From assembly GCA_016296575.1 (NCBI GenBank), contig JAEDJA010000034.1:1-20949 (forward strand): DNA of 20,949 nt. The letters run 5' to 3'. Position 1 is the first letter of the stretch, and every line of letters begins with the position of its first letter. The notes below the pieces were generated by a model. The model was not told the DNA's origin, made no database searches, and saw only the letters and a program-made list of their open reading frames with translations. The position numbers and the translations under genes are program-made. The DNA is from Treponema sp. (GTDB lineage: Bacteria; Spirochaetota; Spirochaetia; Treponematales; Treponemataceae). This document shows positions 8,201 to 15,437 of this stretch, piece after piece.

Positions 8201-8465
8201 TTTCGCCAAGAATCAAATCAGCATTGCGGTAGCCGCTATCTGCATGTTCAAGTTCTTCGTCAAAATTGTCACACGGATTAGAGGCGACTAACGCCGCCTC
8301 ATCAAACAAAGCGTTCTGTGCTATCTCAATTTTTTGAACCTGCGGCATAATTCCTTTGTCGCGTAAATACTGAACTTTATCTGCAAACTGCTGACCTTCA
8401 AAACATTTTACAAGAGAGTCTACAGCTTCTGTCTGATATTTTTGTATCTTAAAAGTAAACTTCAT
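5238..8465 (-). CDS. res: Type III restriction enzyme, Res subunit (helicase-nuclease)
   Basis: The 1075-residue protein is a full-length type III Res subunit, which with Mod forms the ATP-dependent complex that cuts DNA away from asymmetric unmethylated sites. The superfamily 2 motor is complete: METGTGKT near residue 125 (Walker A), LDEPQRMG near 260 (DEPQ-type motif II), NYSATH near 288 (motif III), ALREGWDNP near 570 (motif V) and RRQEVGRGMR near 598 (motif VI). The C-terminal nuclease shows APDWAIAF near 1005 and FIAETKG near 1023, matching the PD-(D/E)xK core. The start codon lies 17 bases inside the end of abiEii, with AGAGG six bases upstream, so translation of res depends on that gene's 3' end. 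It is the last gene of the operon. No frameshift or missing motif is visible. Confidence 0.95.
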   Translation of the reverse strand: MKFTFKIQKYQTEAVDSLVKCFEGQQFADKVQYLRDKGIMPQVQKIEIAQNALFDEAALVASNPCDNFDEELEHADSGYRNADLILGEKELLENIHKIQDSNFIIRTNEVKRTAGVPSFDIEMETGTGKTYVYTKTMYELNKAYGWSKFMIVVPSVAIREGIYKSLEYTQEHFMQQYGKKIRFFIYNSKRLNMIDQFSASSDINVMIINTQAFNTSLNKEKNVEGRKGNEAARIIYTKRDEFASRRPIDVIAANRPILILDEPQRMGDEKSATQKALTQFKPLFVINYSATHKIQHNLVYRLDALDAYNQKLVKKIEVKGFKLENIAGTNTYIYADSIILSKNAAPMVKLEIEVKQGNGIKRQYVKLNQGDKLDEASKGLPEYKGLYIAEILPQENLIRFNKAVSDNSDSTVLKVGEMTGNVAEKDIRRVQIRETIRSHFKKEKEFYDSGLRIKVLSLFFIDEVAKYRAYDEDGNEILGEYGEMFEQECKTVLNDFVDINPNSYYQKVLLPASAEISTCHEGYFSRDKKGKLTDSSGDSDEDISTYDLILKRKDLLLDFAMPIRFIFSHSALREGWDNPNVFQICTLKHSDNNISRRQEVGRGMRLCVNEDGVRQDKEVLADAIHDVNTLTVIASESYSDFVDGLQKDITAELSDSRPKIASMDYFEGKTITVCGQEIELDTKQAKIIYQYLLKNDYIDDEDRPTEIYKNAVELGNLQGFTGNLENTLPDELKDNAEARVEMFEQVQKLIQAVYNPSVLTGMIDNGQKPQWENGNPLNKNFEKDIFQELWKKINHKYTYSCHFNSEELITNAVQAIKSDLKVVPMRYTLEIGKQKDKIDESQIRSGTAFGNANSESKSLSRAVASSVKYDLVGDIAKGCKLTRKTVATILSKLTIKEMEQFGFNPEKFIRDVINIINAQKSTKIVEHIEYHELEDTYDSSIFTSPKLPDKEPFIAKKCIQDLVFTDSNIEWKFVEKLDGASEVVVYARLPRSFQIPTPVGNYAPDWAIAFDKDKVKHVFFIAETKGTMEDMQLNKIESNKIECAKKLFNVVSTSGVKYDHVDSFEQLKNVIGLKE

Positions 8466-9300
8466 GAATTACCTCTTTTACAGCATTTACAGTTTCTTGA
8501 TATGTTATGTCTTTTGCATACGGAAATTTCTTCTGGTACTTTGCCCATTGCGATTGCAATTCCGAACTGTTTTCTATAACAGCAAGGCGATTGTTTGTTT
8601 CTGCTTCCATGATTGCTTTTGTTCCGCGATGTTCCGCTGTTGCAAAAATAGCTTTACGCAAAGTTTCTGCATTGTATTCTTGAGTTTTTGTCAGAATATA
8701 TACATCGTAAAAATCACGAGGTCGAGTATTCAAAATGCCGCGTGTGATTATTGTTTCAATTTTTTCGGCAAGCACTGTTTCTAGCGGATAAGAACGTAAG
8801 GGAATGACGTTCTCGCTATTAAAAAGCTTTTTATAGCCGTAGTTCATCGGTTCAGGTGTTATTACATCTCCCGTTGAAATATCTATTGAAAGCGGAGTTT
8901 CTATACTCTCGTATTTTGCATCAAGCCTAAGGCAGAAACCGCCGTAAACATCATCTTTTCTAATAGGTTCAACAGAAACGAAATTAAAAACGATTCCATC
9001 ATCGGCAGGAACGGCGATAATGGCATTCATGGCTTCCTTTATCTTTTCTTCGGTAAGGGAAAGATGAACAAGAGTTGTGTCCATATCCATGGTAGAGCGC
9101 ACATCAAGACCTACAAGAGAGCTGACAAGGATTCCGCCCTTGATTACAAAATTATCCACATACTTTGAGCGTGAGATTCTATCCAAAAGGCACTCAAACA
9201 TATAATTCTGCAAAACGACCTGTGCAAGGATTCCATGCTCTTTTGCGTAATTGTTTATCTTTGCACGAAGGCTCATTGCATTTGCCGTTGTTTGTTTCAT
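8449..9300 (-). CDS. abiEii: AbiEii/AbiGii-family nucleotidyltransferase toxin
   Basis: A 283-residue DUF1814-type nucleotidyltransferase, the toxin half of type IV-class AbiE abortive-infection modules. Known relatives inhibit growth, and MenT-type members transfer nucleotides to tRNA. Visible motifs are IKGGILVSSL near residues 52-61 (the GG nucleotide-binding turn), RSTMDMDTTL near 68-77 with the paired Asp residues, AEKIETII near 177, and RPRDFYDVYIL near 190-200. All expected acidic and basic catalytic positions appear present, so the toxin looks active. The start at 9300 has a strong GGAGG seven bases upstream and forms an ATGA overlap with abiEi. Its last 17 bases overlap res and carry the res ribosome binding site. 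That ties the toxin-antitoxin pair physically into the restriction operon. Confidence 0.93.
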   Translation of the reverse strand: MKQTTANAMSLRAKINNYAKEHGILAQVVLQNYMFECLLDRISRSKYVDNFVIKGGILVSSLVGLDVRSTMDMDTTLVHLSLTEEKIKEAMNAIIAVPADDGIVFNFVSVEPIRKDDVYGGFCLRLDAKYESIETPLSIDISTGDVITPEPMNYGYKKLFNSENVIPLRSYPLETVLAEKIETIITRGILNTRPRDFYDVYILTKTQEYNAETLRKAIFATAEHRGTKAIMEAETNNRLAVIENSSELQSQWAKYQKKFPYAKDITYQETVNAVKEVIHEVYF

Positions 9301-9884
9301 ACAAGCACCTCCATGTATTTTCTGACCTGCTCAGAAATCTTGAACCTCTGCGCATATTCATAAAGGCGAAAAAAATCTTTGTCTTTTGACAGCACATAGT
9401 TTTTTACAGCGGAAACAACAGTCTCTTCGTCCATGCGGGAACGGCTCCGCAAAATGTCACAGACTGTTCTTTCTGCATTATAGCAGCGGACAGAATTTCC
9501 GAATGTCGTCTTTCGTTCTTCAAGTCCAAGTTCATATAAATCCGGCTGAATGTAAAAACAAGTACATTCACTTTTTATATCAGCAGAAACAGCCGCATTG
9601 GAAGGGATAGTTACCGTTGCAGAAAAAGGTGTCCTGTCCGAGATGCCATTAAGAAAAAGCGCACTTTCATGGGAAAATACAATTTTCTGACTTCTGAGGT
9701 TCAAAACGTACATATCATCTATTACACTATCAGGCAAAGCGTAAATTCCATGACACACACGGATTAAAGAGCCAGAGCCCACATATTTTGACAGCATGGT
9801 ATTAGACAGTCCGATGGTACGAACTTGTGCCGTGGTTATGAGATTTCCGTTCTGTTTTGCAGTCGCAATAATTTTCTCGTCCAT
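9297..9884 (-). CDS. abiEi: AbiEi-family antitoxin / transcriptional regulator
   Basis: This 195-residue protein has the AbiEi layout. An N-terminal winged helix-turn-helix carries LITTAQVRTIGLS...LIRVCHGIYALP (about residues 14-53), followed by FSHESALFLNGIS near residue 70 and the C-terminal antitoxin part with NAERTVCDILRSRSRMDEETV near 135-155. AbiEi proteins neutralise AbiEii and repress their own promoter. A TTG-initiated extension reaches 9899, but the ATG at 9884 has AAAGG seven bases upstream and is preferred. The 68-base gap after mod is the largest in the operon. It contains GATAAT at 9919-9924 on the minus strand, so a second internal promoter for the toxin-antitoxin pair and res is possible, though no clear -35 box or operator repeat is visible. 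Confidence 0.92.
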   Translation of the reverse strand: MDEKIIATAKQNGNLITTAQVRTIGLSNTMLSKYVGSGSLIRVCHGIYALPDSVIDDMYVLNLRSQKIVFSHESALFLNGISDRTPFSATVTIPSNAAVSADIKSECTCFYIQPDLYELGLEERKTTFGNSVRCYNAERTVCDILRSRSRMDEETVVSAVKNYVLSKDKDFFRLYEYAQRFKISEQVRKYMEVLV

Positions 9885-9952
9885 GTCGCTACCTTTCAAA
9901 GTTTAGGTTCATATTGATATTATCCCATACTTCGATATAAAAATAAACCTGT

Positions 9953-11872
9953 TTACAGTATTTTGCGTACTGTTTCAGGACTGTATGTTGTAAATATCTG
10001 TTCAAAGTTAGTGATAAGGCTGTCACCATCTTTTGAATTTGCTGGGTCTCGCATTACAAAGTAATAAGGCTTTTCTTTTGCAATTTCTGTGATTGTCGCC
10101 TCATCTACGGAATCATCAAAGCAAGCCATAAGGTAGTTGCCTTCTACACAGAATACTTCTTTGCTGTTAATCTTCTTTGTTTCGATTTTGCTACTAAGCA
10201 TAATTCCAAGGTCAAGCATTGTCTGGAAAAGAAGATCTTCACCTGTTCTATCTGATTTTATGTTATTTTTGAAGAGAGCATTTGTGTCGATATGGTCTGG
10301 TGTGTAGTAAACATCTTCCATATTTGATGAATCAATTTTGAGAACACGGAAACCAATGTCGAGTTTATCTTTACAATCTGTGTGTCCTTCTATTAGTTTA
10401 TTTCCTGCACGTCGAATTCGTTCTTTTGCAATTTCAGTAAGTAAATGTGGCTTTTTTATTTTATCCAAAAAATTAATTGCACATTTTATTGTTTTTCTGG
10501 CATTTATTCCTGCAGTCTTAATTGTTTCATCAAAATTTTCGGGAATTTGAACCATAATAAATTTACATTTTGTTTTCTTTAAATAATTATAATTGTAAAG
10601 AGCTTGTGCTGAAGAACTAGAGCCCGAGAAAAAATCCATAAAAATATCATTTTCTTTTAACAATCCGTATTTTAATAATCTTAGAATTAATGTAGTAGGT
10701 TTTGGATAATCAAAAACTTTTTCTCCATCAAATAAATTCATAATCTCAGTAGTTCCAGTTTTTGTTGTACCAGCATCCAATAAAAGTGAACTTGGTGTTT
10801 TAACATCACCTTTTTCTAATCTTTCATTTAAGAATAATTTTCTTTTTGGAGATGAATCATCTGTTAAACCAAACTTAATTCGTCCATCATCCATTAATTC
10901 TTTCATAGTTTGAGGGTTATAACACCAACATCTTCCATTTGGCGGTAAATATTCAATTCCTGTTTTTGGATTTTTAATAGGATATAATGTATCTCCTCCA
11001 ACATGGTTTGCATCAATAGGCACCAATTTCCATGGGCCTCGTGGGTCATTATCAGGATTAATATACTCATCACTATCGATATCTTCACCACCAAAAATTA
11101 ATAATTCTCTATTTTTGGAATACACAAAAGTATGATTATGGTTAGTAGATATTTCATCATCATTCGATATTGAAGTTCTAGATTGCCAGATTATATTTCC
11201 TACAAAATTGCTTTCTCCAAATATTTCATTACATAACTTATGTAAGTTTTCTTCTTCTTTATCATCAATACTTATAAATATTACACCATCATCGCTCAGC
11301 AAATCCCTTGCCAGTTTCAATCTTGGATAAATCATATTGAGCCAGTCAGTATGGAATCTTCCGTTGCTTTCAGTATTGGCTACAAGACGGTTGCCCTCTT
11401 CGTCAGTCTGCCCGCTGTTTGACATATAATCATCTGCATCCTGTGAAAAGTCATCGTTGTATACAAAATCGTTTCCTGTGTTATATGGCGGGTCAATGTA
11501 AATCATCTTGATTTTGCCAAGATATGTTTCCTGCAAAAGTTTGAGGACTTCAAGATTATCGCCTTCAATGTAAAGGTTTTCTGTTTCATCAAAGTTCACA
11601 CTTTCTTCACGGCAAGGACGGAGAGTTTTATTTATAGGAGCATTTGCTGTAAGAATAGCCTGCTTTTTGTCTGGCCAAGTAAACTGATAGCGTTCTTCAC
11701 GACCTTCAACCAGGGAGTGCGAAAGTTCCTGCTTGAGCATGTCAAAATCTATCTTGTGGGTAATCTCGCCGTTTTCGTCTTTTGCTTCTGTAACACAGTT
11801 TGGGAAAAGATTTGCGATTTTGCTTATGTTTTCATCAATTTTGTTTAGTGAATGCATTTTCAAGTGGTTCAT
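9953..11872 (-). CDS. mod: Type III DNA methyltransferase, Mod subunit
   Basis: A 639-residue beta-class adenine methyltransferase that both modifies DNA and supplies sequence recognition to the Mod-Res complex. The catalytic motif IYIDPPYNTGNDF is near residue 127, and the cofactor motif FMDFFSGSSSSAQA is near 415. This DPPY-first order is typical of Mod. The N-terminus (KMHSLNKIDENISKIANLFPNCVTE) and the AQAILTANAPINKTLRPCREES-like block near residues 70-90 are standard for the family. Residues about 210-410 between the motifs should be the target-recognition domain, and this part of the gene is markedly AT-rich. The ATG follows the DUF1016 stop codon with no gap, and GGAGG lies eight bases upstream inside that gene. 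No simple sequence repeat that would suggest phase variation is visible. Confidence 0.95.
   Translation of the reverse strand: MNHLKMHSLNKIDENISKIANLFPNCVTEAKDENGEITHKIDFDMLKQELSHSLVEGREERYQFTWPDKKQAILTANAPINKTLRPCREESVNFDETENLYIEGDNLEVLKLLQETYLGKIKMIYIDPPYNTGNDFVYNDDFSQDADDYMSNSGQTDEEGNRLVANTESNGRFHTDWLNMIYPRLKLARDLLSDDGVIFISIDDKEEENLHKLCNEIFGESNFVGNIIWQSRTSISNDDEISTNHNHTFVYSKNRELLIFGGEDIDSDEYINPDNDPRGPWKLVPIDANHVGGDTLYPIKNPKTGIEYLPPNGRCWCYNPQTMKELMDDGRIKFGLTDDSSPKRKLFLNERLEKGDVKTPSSLLLDAGTTKTGTTEIMNLFDGEKVFDYPKPTTLILRLLKYGLLKENDIFMDFFSGSSSSAQALYNYNYLKKTKCKFIMVQIPENFDETIKTAGINARKTIKCAINFLDKIKKPHLLTEIAKERIRRAGNKLIEGHTDCKDKLDIGFRVLKIDSSNMEDVYYTPDHIDTNALFKNNIKSDRTGEDLLFQTMLDLGIMLSSKIETKKINSKEVFCVEGNYLMACFDDSVDEATITEIAKEKPYYFVMRDPANSKDGDSLITNFEQIFTTYSPETVRKIL
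11832..11869 (-). repeat. Direct repeat, mod copy (5' end of mod)
   Basis: The first 38 bases after the mod ATG match the 5' end of the DUF1016 gene (12888-12925) at roughly four of five positions, including an 18-base stretch with one mismatch. Both encode HLKMHS(M/L)NKI(G/D)E. The motif is usual for Mod, so this copy is taken as the original. Confidence 0.8.
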
Positions 11873-12931
11873 TTATTTATCCTCCGCAATATCTTTGCTT
11901 TCTGCATTATCAAGTAAAGCTGTGATTCTTTTCTGCAATAATTTTTTGTCGGGCAAATGAAGCTTGTATTCGGCTATCATTGCAGGAGAAAGACTTCTGC
12001 TTAATGCGTATTCTACCACATCGTCATCTTTATCACGGCACAAAAGAATACCTATACTTGGATTTTCTTTTTCTTTTTTAACATCTCTGTCCAACGCTTC
12101 AAGATAAAAATTAAGCTGCCCCAAATGTTCTGGCTCAAATTTTCCGGTTTTAAGCTCAAAGGCTACAAGACACTGTAATTCCCTATGGTAAAAAAGCAAG
12201 TCTATAAAAAAATCAGAATTTCCAACTTGTACGCGATATTCTTCATCAATGAATATAAAATCCTTTCCCAGCTCAAGAATAAACTGCTTCATGTGGCTTA
12301 CCAGAGCTTTTCTCAAATCTTTTTCATCATGCTTTGCAGGAAGTCCTAAAAATTCAAGCGTATAGTTGTCCCTAAAAATATCACTTGCATTTGGGGCAAC
12401 TGCTTTTACCGCTGTAGAAACAATCAGATTATTTTGTTTTGATGATTCATAAAGCCCTGAATCTATTTGCCTGTTGAGTTCGCGAACACTGTAATGCTCT
12501 TTCAATGTCTTTTTGATATAAAATACTCGTTCTTCAATTGATTTACATCGAGAAAATATCTGAAGATTCTGTGACCATGACAATTCTCTCAACACCGTTG
12601 AGAGTTTTTCATCATCCTTGTAGGATTCATAAAATTGTTTCATTCGCCATAGATTTTTGTCTGAAAAACCTTTTAAGTCAGGATTTGTCTTTTCTATATA
12701 ATCAGCAAGTTCTTTTACAATGCCTTTTCCCCATTTCGAATGTTCAACTTTTTGACTGATGTATTTTCCAAGATTATAATATAAATCTATAAGCTCATGA
12801 TTTACAGAAGAATACGCCTTTATCTGAGACTGCTTTATCATCAATACAATGTTCTCAAAATCTGAGTTATGAACAATATTGTCGTGCTCACCAATTTTAT
12901 TCATCGAATGCATTTTTAAGTGGTCTGTCAT
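11873..12931 (-). CDS. DUF1016 / YhcG-type PD-(D/E)xK nuclease
   Basis: The 352-residue protein has an N-terminal DUF1016_N helical domain: IKAYSSVNHELIDLYYNLGKYIS near residues 34-56, and WSQNLQIFSRCKS plus YSVRELNRQI around 120-160. The C-terminal nuclease domain carries DFFIDLLFYHRELQCLVAFELKTG near residues 238-262, where the Asp and the ELK motif form a PD-(D/E)xK site, and it continues through GQLNFYLEALD to a GILLCRDKDD block. Members are often found in defence islands next to restriction genes; their exact action is poorly known. Residues 4-15 (HLKMHSMNKIGE) are not typical of this family and copy the start of Mod. The start codon overlaps the TOPRIM-like stop as ATGA, with AGGAG eight bases upstream. 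It ends directly at the mod ATG. Confidence 0.92.
   Translation of the reverse strand: MTDHLKMHSMNKIGEHDNIVHNSDFENIVLMIKQSQIKAYSSVNHELIDLYYNLGKYISQKVEHSKWGKGIVKELADYIEKTNPDLKGFSDKNLWRMKQFYESYKDDEKLSTVLRELSWSQNLQIFSRCKSIEERVFYIKKTLKEHYSVRELNRQIDSGLYESSKQNNLIVSTAVKAVAPNASDIFRDNYTLEFLGLPAKHDEKDLRKALVSHMKQFILELGKDFIFIDEEYRVQVGNSDFFIDLLFYHRELQCLVAFELKTGKFEPEHLGQLNFYLEALDRDVKKEKENPSIGILLCRDKDDDVVEYALSRSLSPAMIAEYKLHLPDKKLLQKRITALLDNAESKDIAEDK
12888..12925 (-). repeat. Direct repeat, DUF1016 copy (mod-like leader)
   Basis: This second copy of the mod 5' end forms codons 3-15 of the DUF1016 gene. After it, similarity to mod stops and the DUF1016 domain begins. It suggests an insertion that re-created the mod start, or recombination between the two gene starts. 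Confidence 0.75.
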
Positions 12932-13689
12932 TTTATGGTCTCCTGTAGGTTTCTTAATTCCTTAAAACAATCTCTAATATTTTCGTATTGCTCCCACGGA
13001 ACTGATTTAAAAATTGCATCTCCCTGGCTAAATTGTTTTTTACTTGGTTCAATGCAAATAGCAAAATATGCATAAAAAACAGCTTTTATTTTAAAACTTC
13101 TGGCATCAATATGCCTTTTTTCTGGATCTGCATGTTCTACAAAATCATAAGACTTTTTAATTATCTGTGATTCATATTCATCTTGCTTTGCAATGGAACT
13201 CAGCAAAAAAGTTTCTAATGCTCCATTTTCATCAAAAGGAATAATAAGAAGTAAAAGCTCAGAATTAAACTGATTCTGTGTGGCATCTGTAAAAGATAAA
13301 TCTGTCCAGCTATTGTTTTGTATTTGTGCAGAATTTCCTGATACAGCATTCAATTCAGAAACAATTTTTACTTCTATTCCTGTTTCATCATTGTCAGTAA
13401 GAATAACAATTTTTGAATATCTTTCTTCATCAAGAATTTCATTCTGATTCTTTCTAATAACTTCTTCAAACACAGTCTTTATATTTCCGCAACCACCACA
13501 AGAAATGATAGTAAGCATATCTGCATTCTTGATAAAATCACGACTGCGAGAATTATCCACACTTGATATAAAAGAAGGATTTGGCCTCACATTTGAATTC
13601 GACAAATCGTTCCAACCATTTACTTTTTCCATATAATGCTGAAGAAACACAAAATCAGTTTCGCCTTCACAAATAATAATTGACTTCAT
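12928..13689 (-). CDS. TOPRIM-like protein, partner of the upstream AAA ATPase
   Basis: A 253-residue protein with a TOPRIM-like arrangement: IIICEGETDFVFLQHY at residues 4-19 (acidic Glu of motif 1), ISCGGCGNIK near 63-72, and VILTDNDETG near 95-104 (the DxD pair that would hold metal). The rest, with PFDENGALETFLLSSI near 150, resembles DUF3226-type or DUF4435-type TOPRIM proteins, but I cannot choose between these without a profile search. TOPRIM domains in this setting usually act as nucleases on DNA or RNA. The ATG overlaps the ATPase stop codon by one base (TAATG), so the two are probably made in fixed ratio and work together, like the split ATPase/TOPRIM pairs of PARIS or OLD-related systems. 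Confidence 0.7.
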   Translation of the reverse strand: MKSIIICEGETDFVFLQHYMEKVNGWNDLSNSNVRPNPSFISSVDNSRSRDFIKNADMLTIISCGGCGNIKTVFEEVIRKNQNEILDEERYSKIVILTDNDETGIEVKIVSELNAVSGNSAQIQNNSWTDLSFTDATQNQFNSELLLLIIPFDENGALETFLLSSIAKQDEYESQIIKKSYDFVEHADPEKRHIDARSFKIKAVFYAYFAICIEPSKKQFSQGDAIFKSVPWEQYENIRDCFKELRNLQETIK

Positions 13690-14804
13690 TATCTAAGCTC
13701 CTGATTAAAATTTTCATCAGCTTCTATTGCTCGTTCCGCACTAAGTTTTCTTGCAATATTTTTTCCATCTCTTCTATATAAAGTAAACAGAGTAATTTCG
13801 TCTTTTAATTCTGGATCAGAATCCAATGCAATAACTTTCTGCAAGGCTTCTTTGCTATGAGTTGTCATAAAAAGCTGAACATTGAGTTTTTTACAGGTTT
13901 TAAGAATCCAGGCAAATATTTTATCCATTGCAGATGTATGAATTGCAGTTTCAAATTCATCGATAAGAAGAACGCCGTTTTTTGCAGCAACTACAGCAGT
14001 AACAAGCCATAAAGCTTTTTTTATGCCATCACCATATACGCTCAATGGAACAGCCTTTCCATATTTTTCCGAAAGAATCTGAAAACTGTTTTTCATCGGA
14101 AAAGGAATATCATATTCACGAACAGTCGGGGTTATCGTAATAATATCTTCATCAAAAATTCTTAATATTTCTACTAAATCTTTAAATACGGTTGTGTTAT
14201 CAAAAACTTCCTTAATCATAGGACACTCAGCCTGATAAACTGTTGGAGAAATATATAAAGCTTCATATTTTTTATAAGGCTTTACTACATTTTCAACAAA
14301 ACCATCAAACCTTGTAACATTAAAAACCTCAAATCTATCTTCAACAAGTTTTCCGTTATAGTAAATATCAGACTTCAATTTTATCATTTCAGCTTCGGAA
14401 TACTCTTGCCCTTTTTCACATTCAACATGAGCTTCCTTACAGTATTCAAGTCTTGATGTTTTTATTTTCTCTATATTTCCTTTGATTTCAACTTCGGAAA
14501 ATCCATTCAAGTCATCTGTTATTGAATATGCAATTCTTAATTTTGGAGAGGTAAAATCATATAAATCTCGGATCTTTTCAAAAACAGTTCTTGTAGGATT
14601 AGGATATTTTTCAGTCCTTCCAAGACTGCTCCAAACAATAGGAGATGCTGGATCTCCAGAAACTTGTAACAACTCCAAAACACTCGTTTTTCCGCAGTTG
14701 TTATCTCCAGTTAGAATATTTATTCCTGTAAAACCATCAAGTTTGAGATTCTTAATTCCTCTGTATGTTTCAATATTCAATGAATTAATGTGAATGTTTC
14801 CCAT
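13689..14804 (-). CDS. AAA family ATPase (OLD/ABC-like, SMC-type head)
   Basis: The 371-residue protein is a single ABC/OLD-like ATPase without its own TOPRIM domain. It has an N-terminal LNIETYRGIKNLKL strand, Walker A GDNNCGKTS near residue 36, a signature-like VYGDGIKKAL near 257, Walker B GVLLIDEFETAIH near 276-288, and an H-loop FMTTHSKEAL near 312. These are the parts expected of AAA_15/AAA_21 proteins that sense invaders and control a partner nuclease. A TTG-initiated frame begins at 14816, but that codon is part of the ribosome binding site GAGG. The ATG at 14804 sits six bases beyond it and is the better start. The gene lies 24 bases after DUF4391 and overlaps the TOPRIM-like gene by one base. 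Confidence 0.9.
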   Translation of the reverse strand: MGNIHINSLNIETYRGIKNLKLDGFTGINILTGDNNCGKTSVLELLQVSGDPASPIVWSSLGRTEKYPNPTRTVFEKIRDLYDFTSPKLRIAYSITDDLNGFSEVEIKGNIEKIKTSRLEYCKEAHVECEKGQEYSEAEMIKLKSDIYYNGKLVEDRFEVFNVTRFDGFVENVVKPYKKYEALYISPTVYQAECPMIKEVFDNTTVFKDLVEILRIFDEDIITITPTVREYDIPFPMKNSFQILSEKYGKAVPLSVYGDGIKKALWLVTAVVAAKNGVLLIDEFETAIHTSAMDKIFAWILKTCKKLNVQLFMTTHSKEALQKVIALDSDPELKDEITLFTLYRRDGKNIARKLSAERAIEADENFNQELR

Positions 14805-14828
14805 ATTTTTCCTCAATTTATTTATCGG

Positions 14829-15437
14829 TTATAACCTGTTTAATTCTTCTTCCAATTTTCTTTTTTGATTCACAAGCTCAAACTTCTTTTTAGGTTGAAC
14901 TTCTTTTCTGGCAAGTTTTTCAAGCCGTTCAATTTCTTTTTGCAGTTTTTCCTGCTTTTCCTTAATCTCTATATTTTCTTCAAGACTAAGGTCACTGTTC
15001 CATTCACCACCTTCTATTTTTTTGATAATATTTTCCCAAACATCATCAAAGTTTAATCCTGTAAGCTGGATGGAAGCTTTTGTTTCCGGCATCCATTTTG
15101 TAGAGAATAGCTTTTCACAAAACACTGCCAGCTGAATCTCTTCTTCAAACTGTAATGCAAAAATAAGATTCTGTGGAATCAATTTTGCAATTCGTTCAAT
15201 ATTCTTTGGCTCATAATCTTTTGTCTTAAGAGTAACGCTCAAAAGATAAAAGCTTTTTACTTTCTGTCCTTCCTGAATTGCAGGAATAGTTCTGCCACTA
15301 ACTTCGTTTACAATATCAATGCGGCTTATGTCAGCATCAAACTTTGTTTGCTGAGCATTTGTTAAATCAAACTTTCTGTAAATCTGGGCTTTAGGTAAAG
15401 CTTTCCGTAATTCAGTAACTTCCGGGAGATTAAGCAT
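14829..15437 (-). CDS. DUF4391 domain protein with C-terminal coiled coil
   Basis: A 202-residue protein matching the DUF4391 pattern: LPKAQIYRKFDLTNAQQTKFDADISRIDIVNEVS near residues 14-47, a strand-rich core with FYLLSVTLK and QNLIFALQFE, and a highly charged C-terminus (about residues 150-202) with heptad-like Leu/Ile spacing that should form a coiled coil. Its biochemical role is unknown. I recall it repeatedly beside SNF2-type helicases and type III restriction genes, as here. The start codon overlaps the end of the helicase gene by eight bases, with AGAGG just upstream inside that gene. The coupling implies a partner or adaptor of the helicase. That role is inference. Confidence 0.87.
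   Translation of the reverse strand: MLNLPEVTELRKALPKAQIYRKFDLTNAQQTKFDADISRIDIVNEVSGRTIPAIQEGQKVKSFYLLSVTLKTKDYEPKNIERIAKLIPQNLIFALQFEEEIQLAVFCEKLFSTKWMPETKASIQLTGLNFDDVWENIIKKIEGGEWNSDLSLEENIEIKEKQEKLQKEIERLEKLARKEVQPKKKFELVNQKRKLEEELNRL

Noticed and set aside
5215..8784. Several plus-strand open frames opposite res and abiEii
   Set aside because: They are antisense to strongly conserved coding sequence, rich in Phe/Ser/Ile from complemented codons, and lack known motifs and ribosome binding sites.
9953..11872. Phase-variable simple repeats in mod, known from other type III systems
   Set aside because: No tetra- or pentanucleotide tracts or long homopolymers are present; the longest runs are about six A or T.
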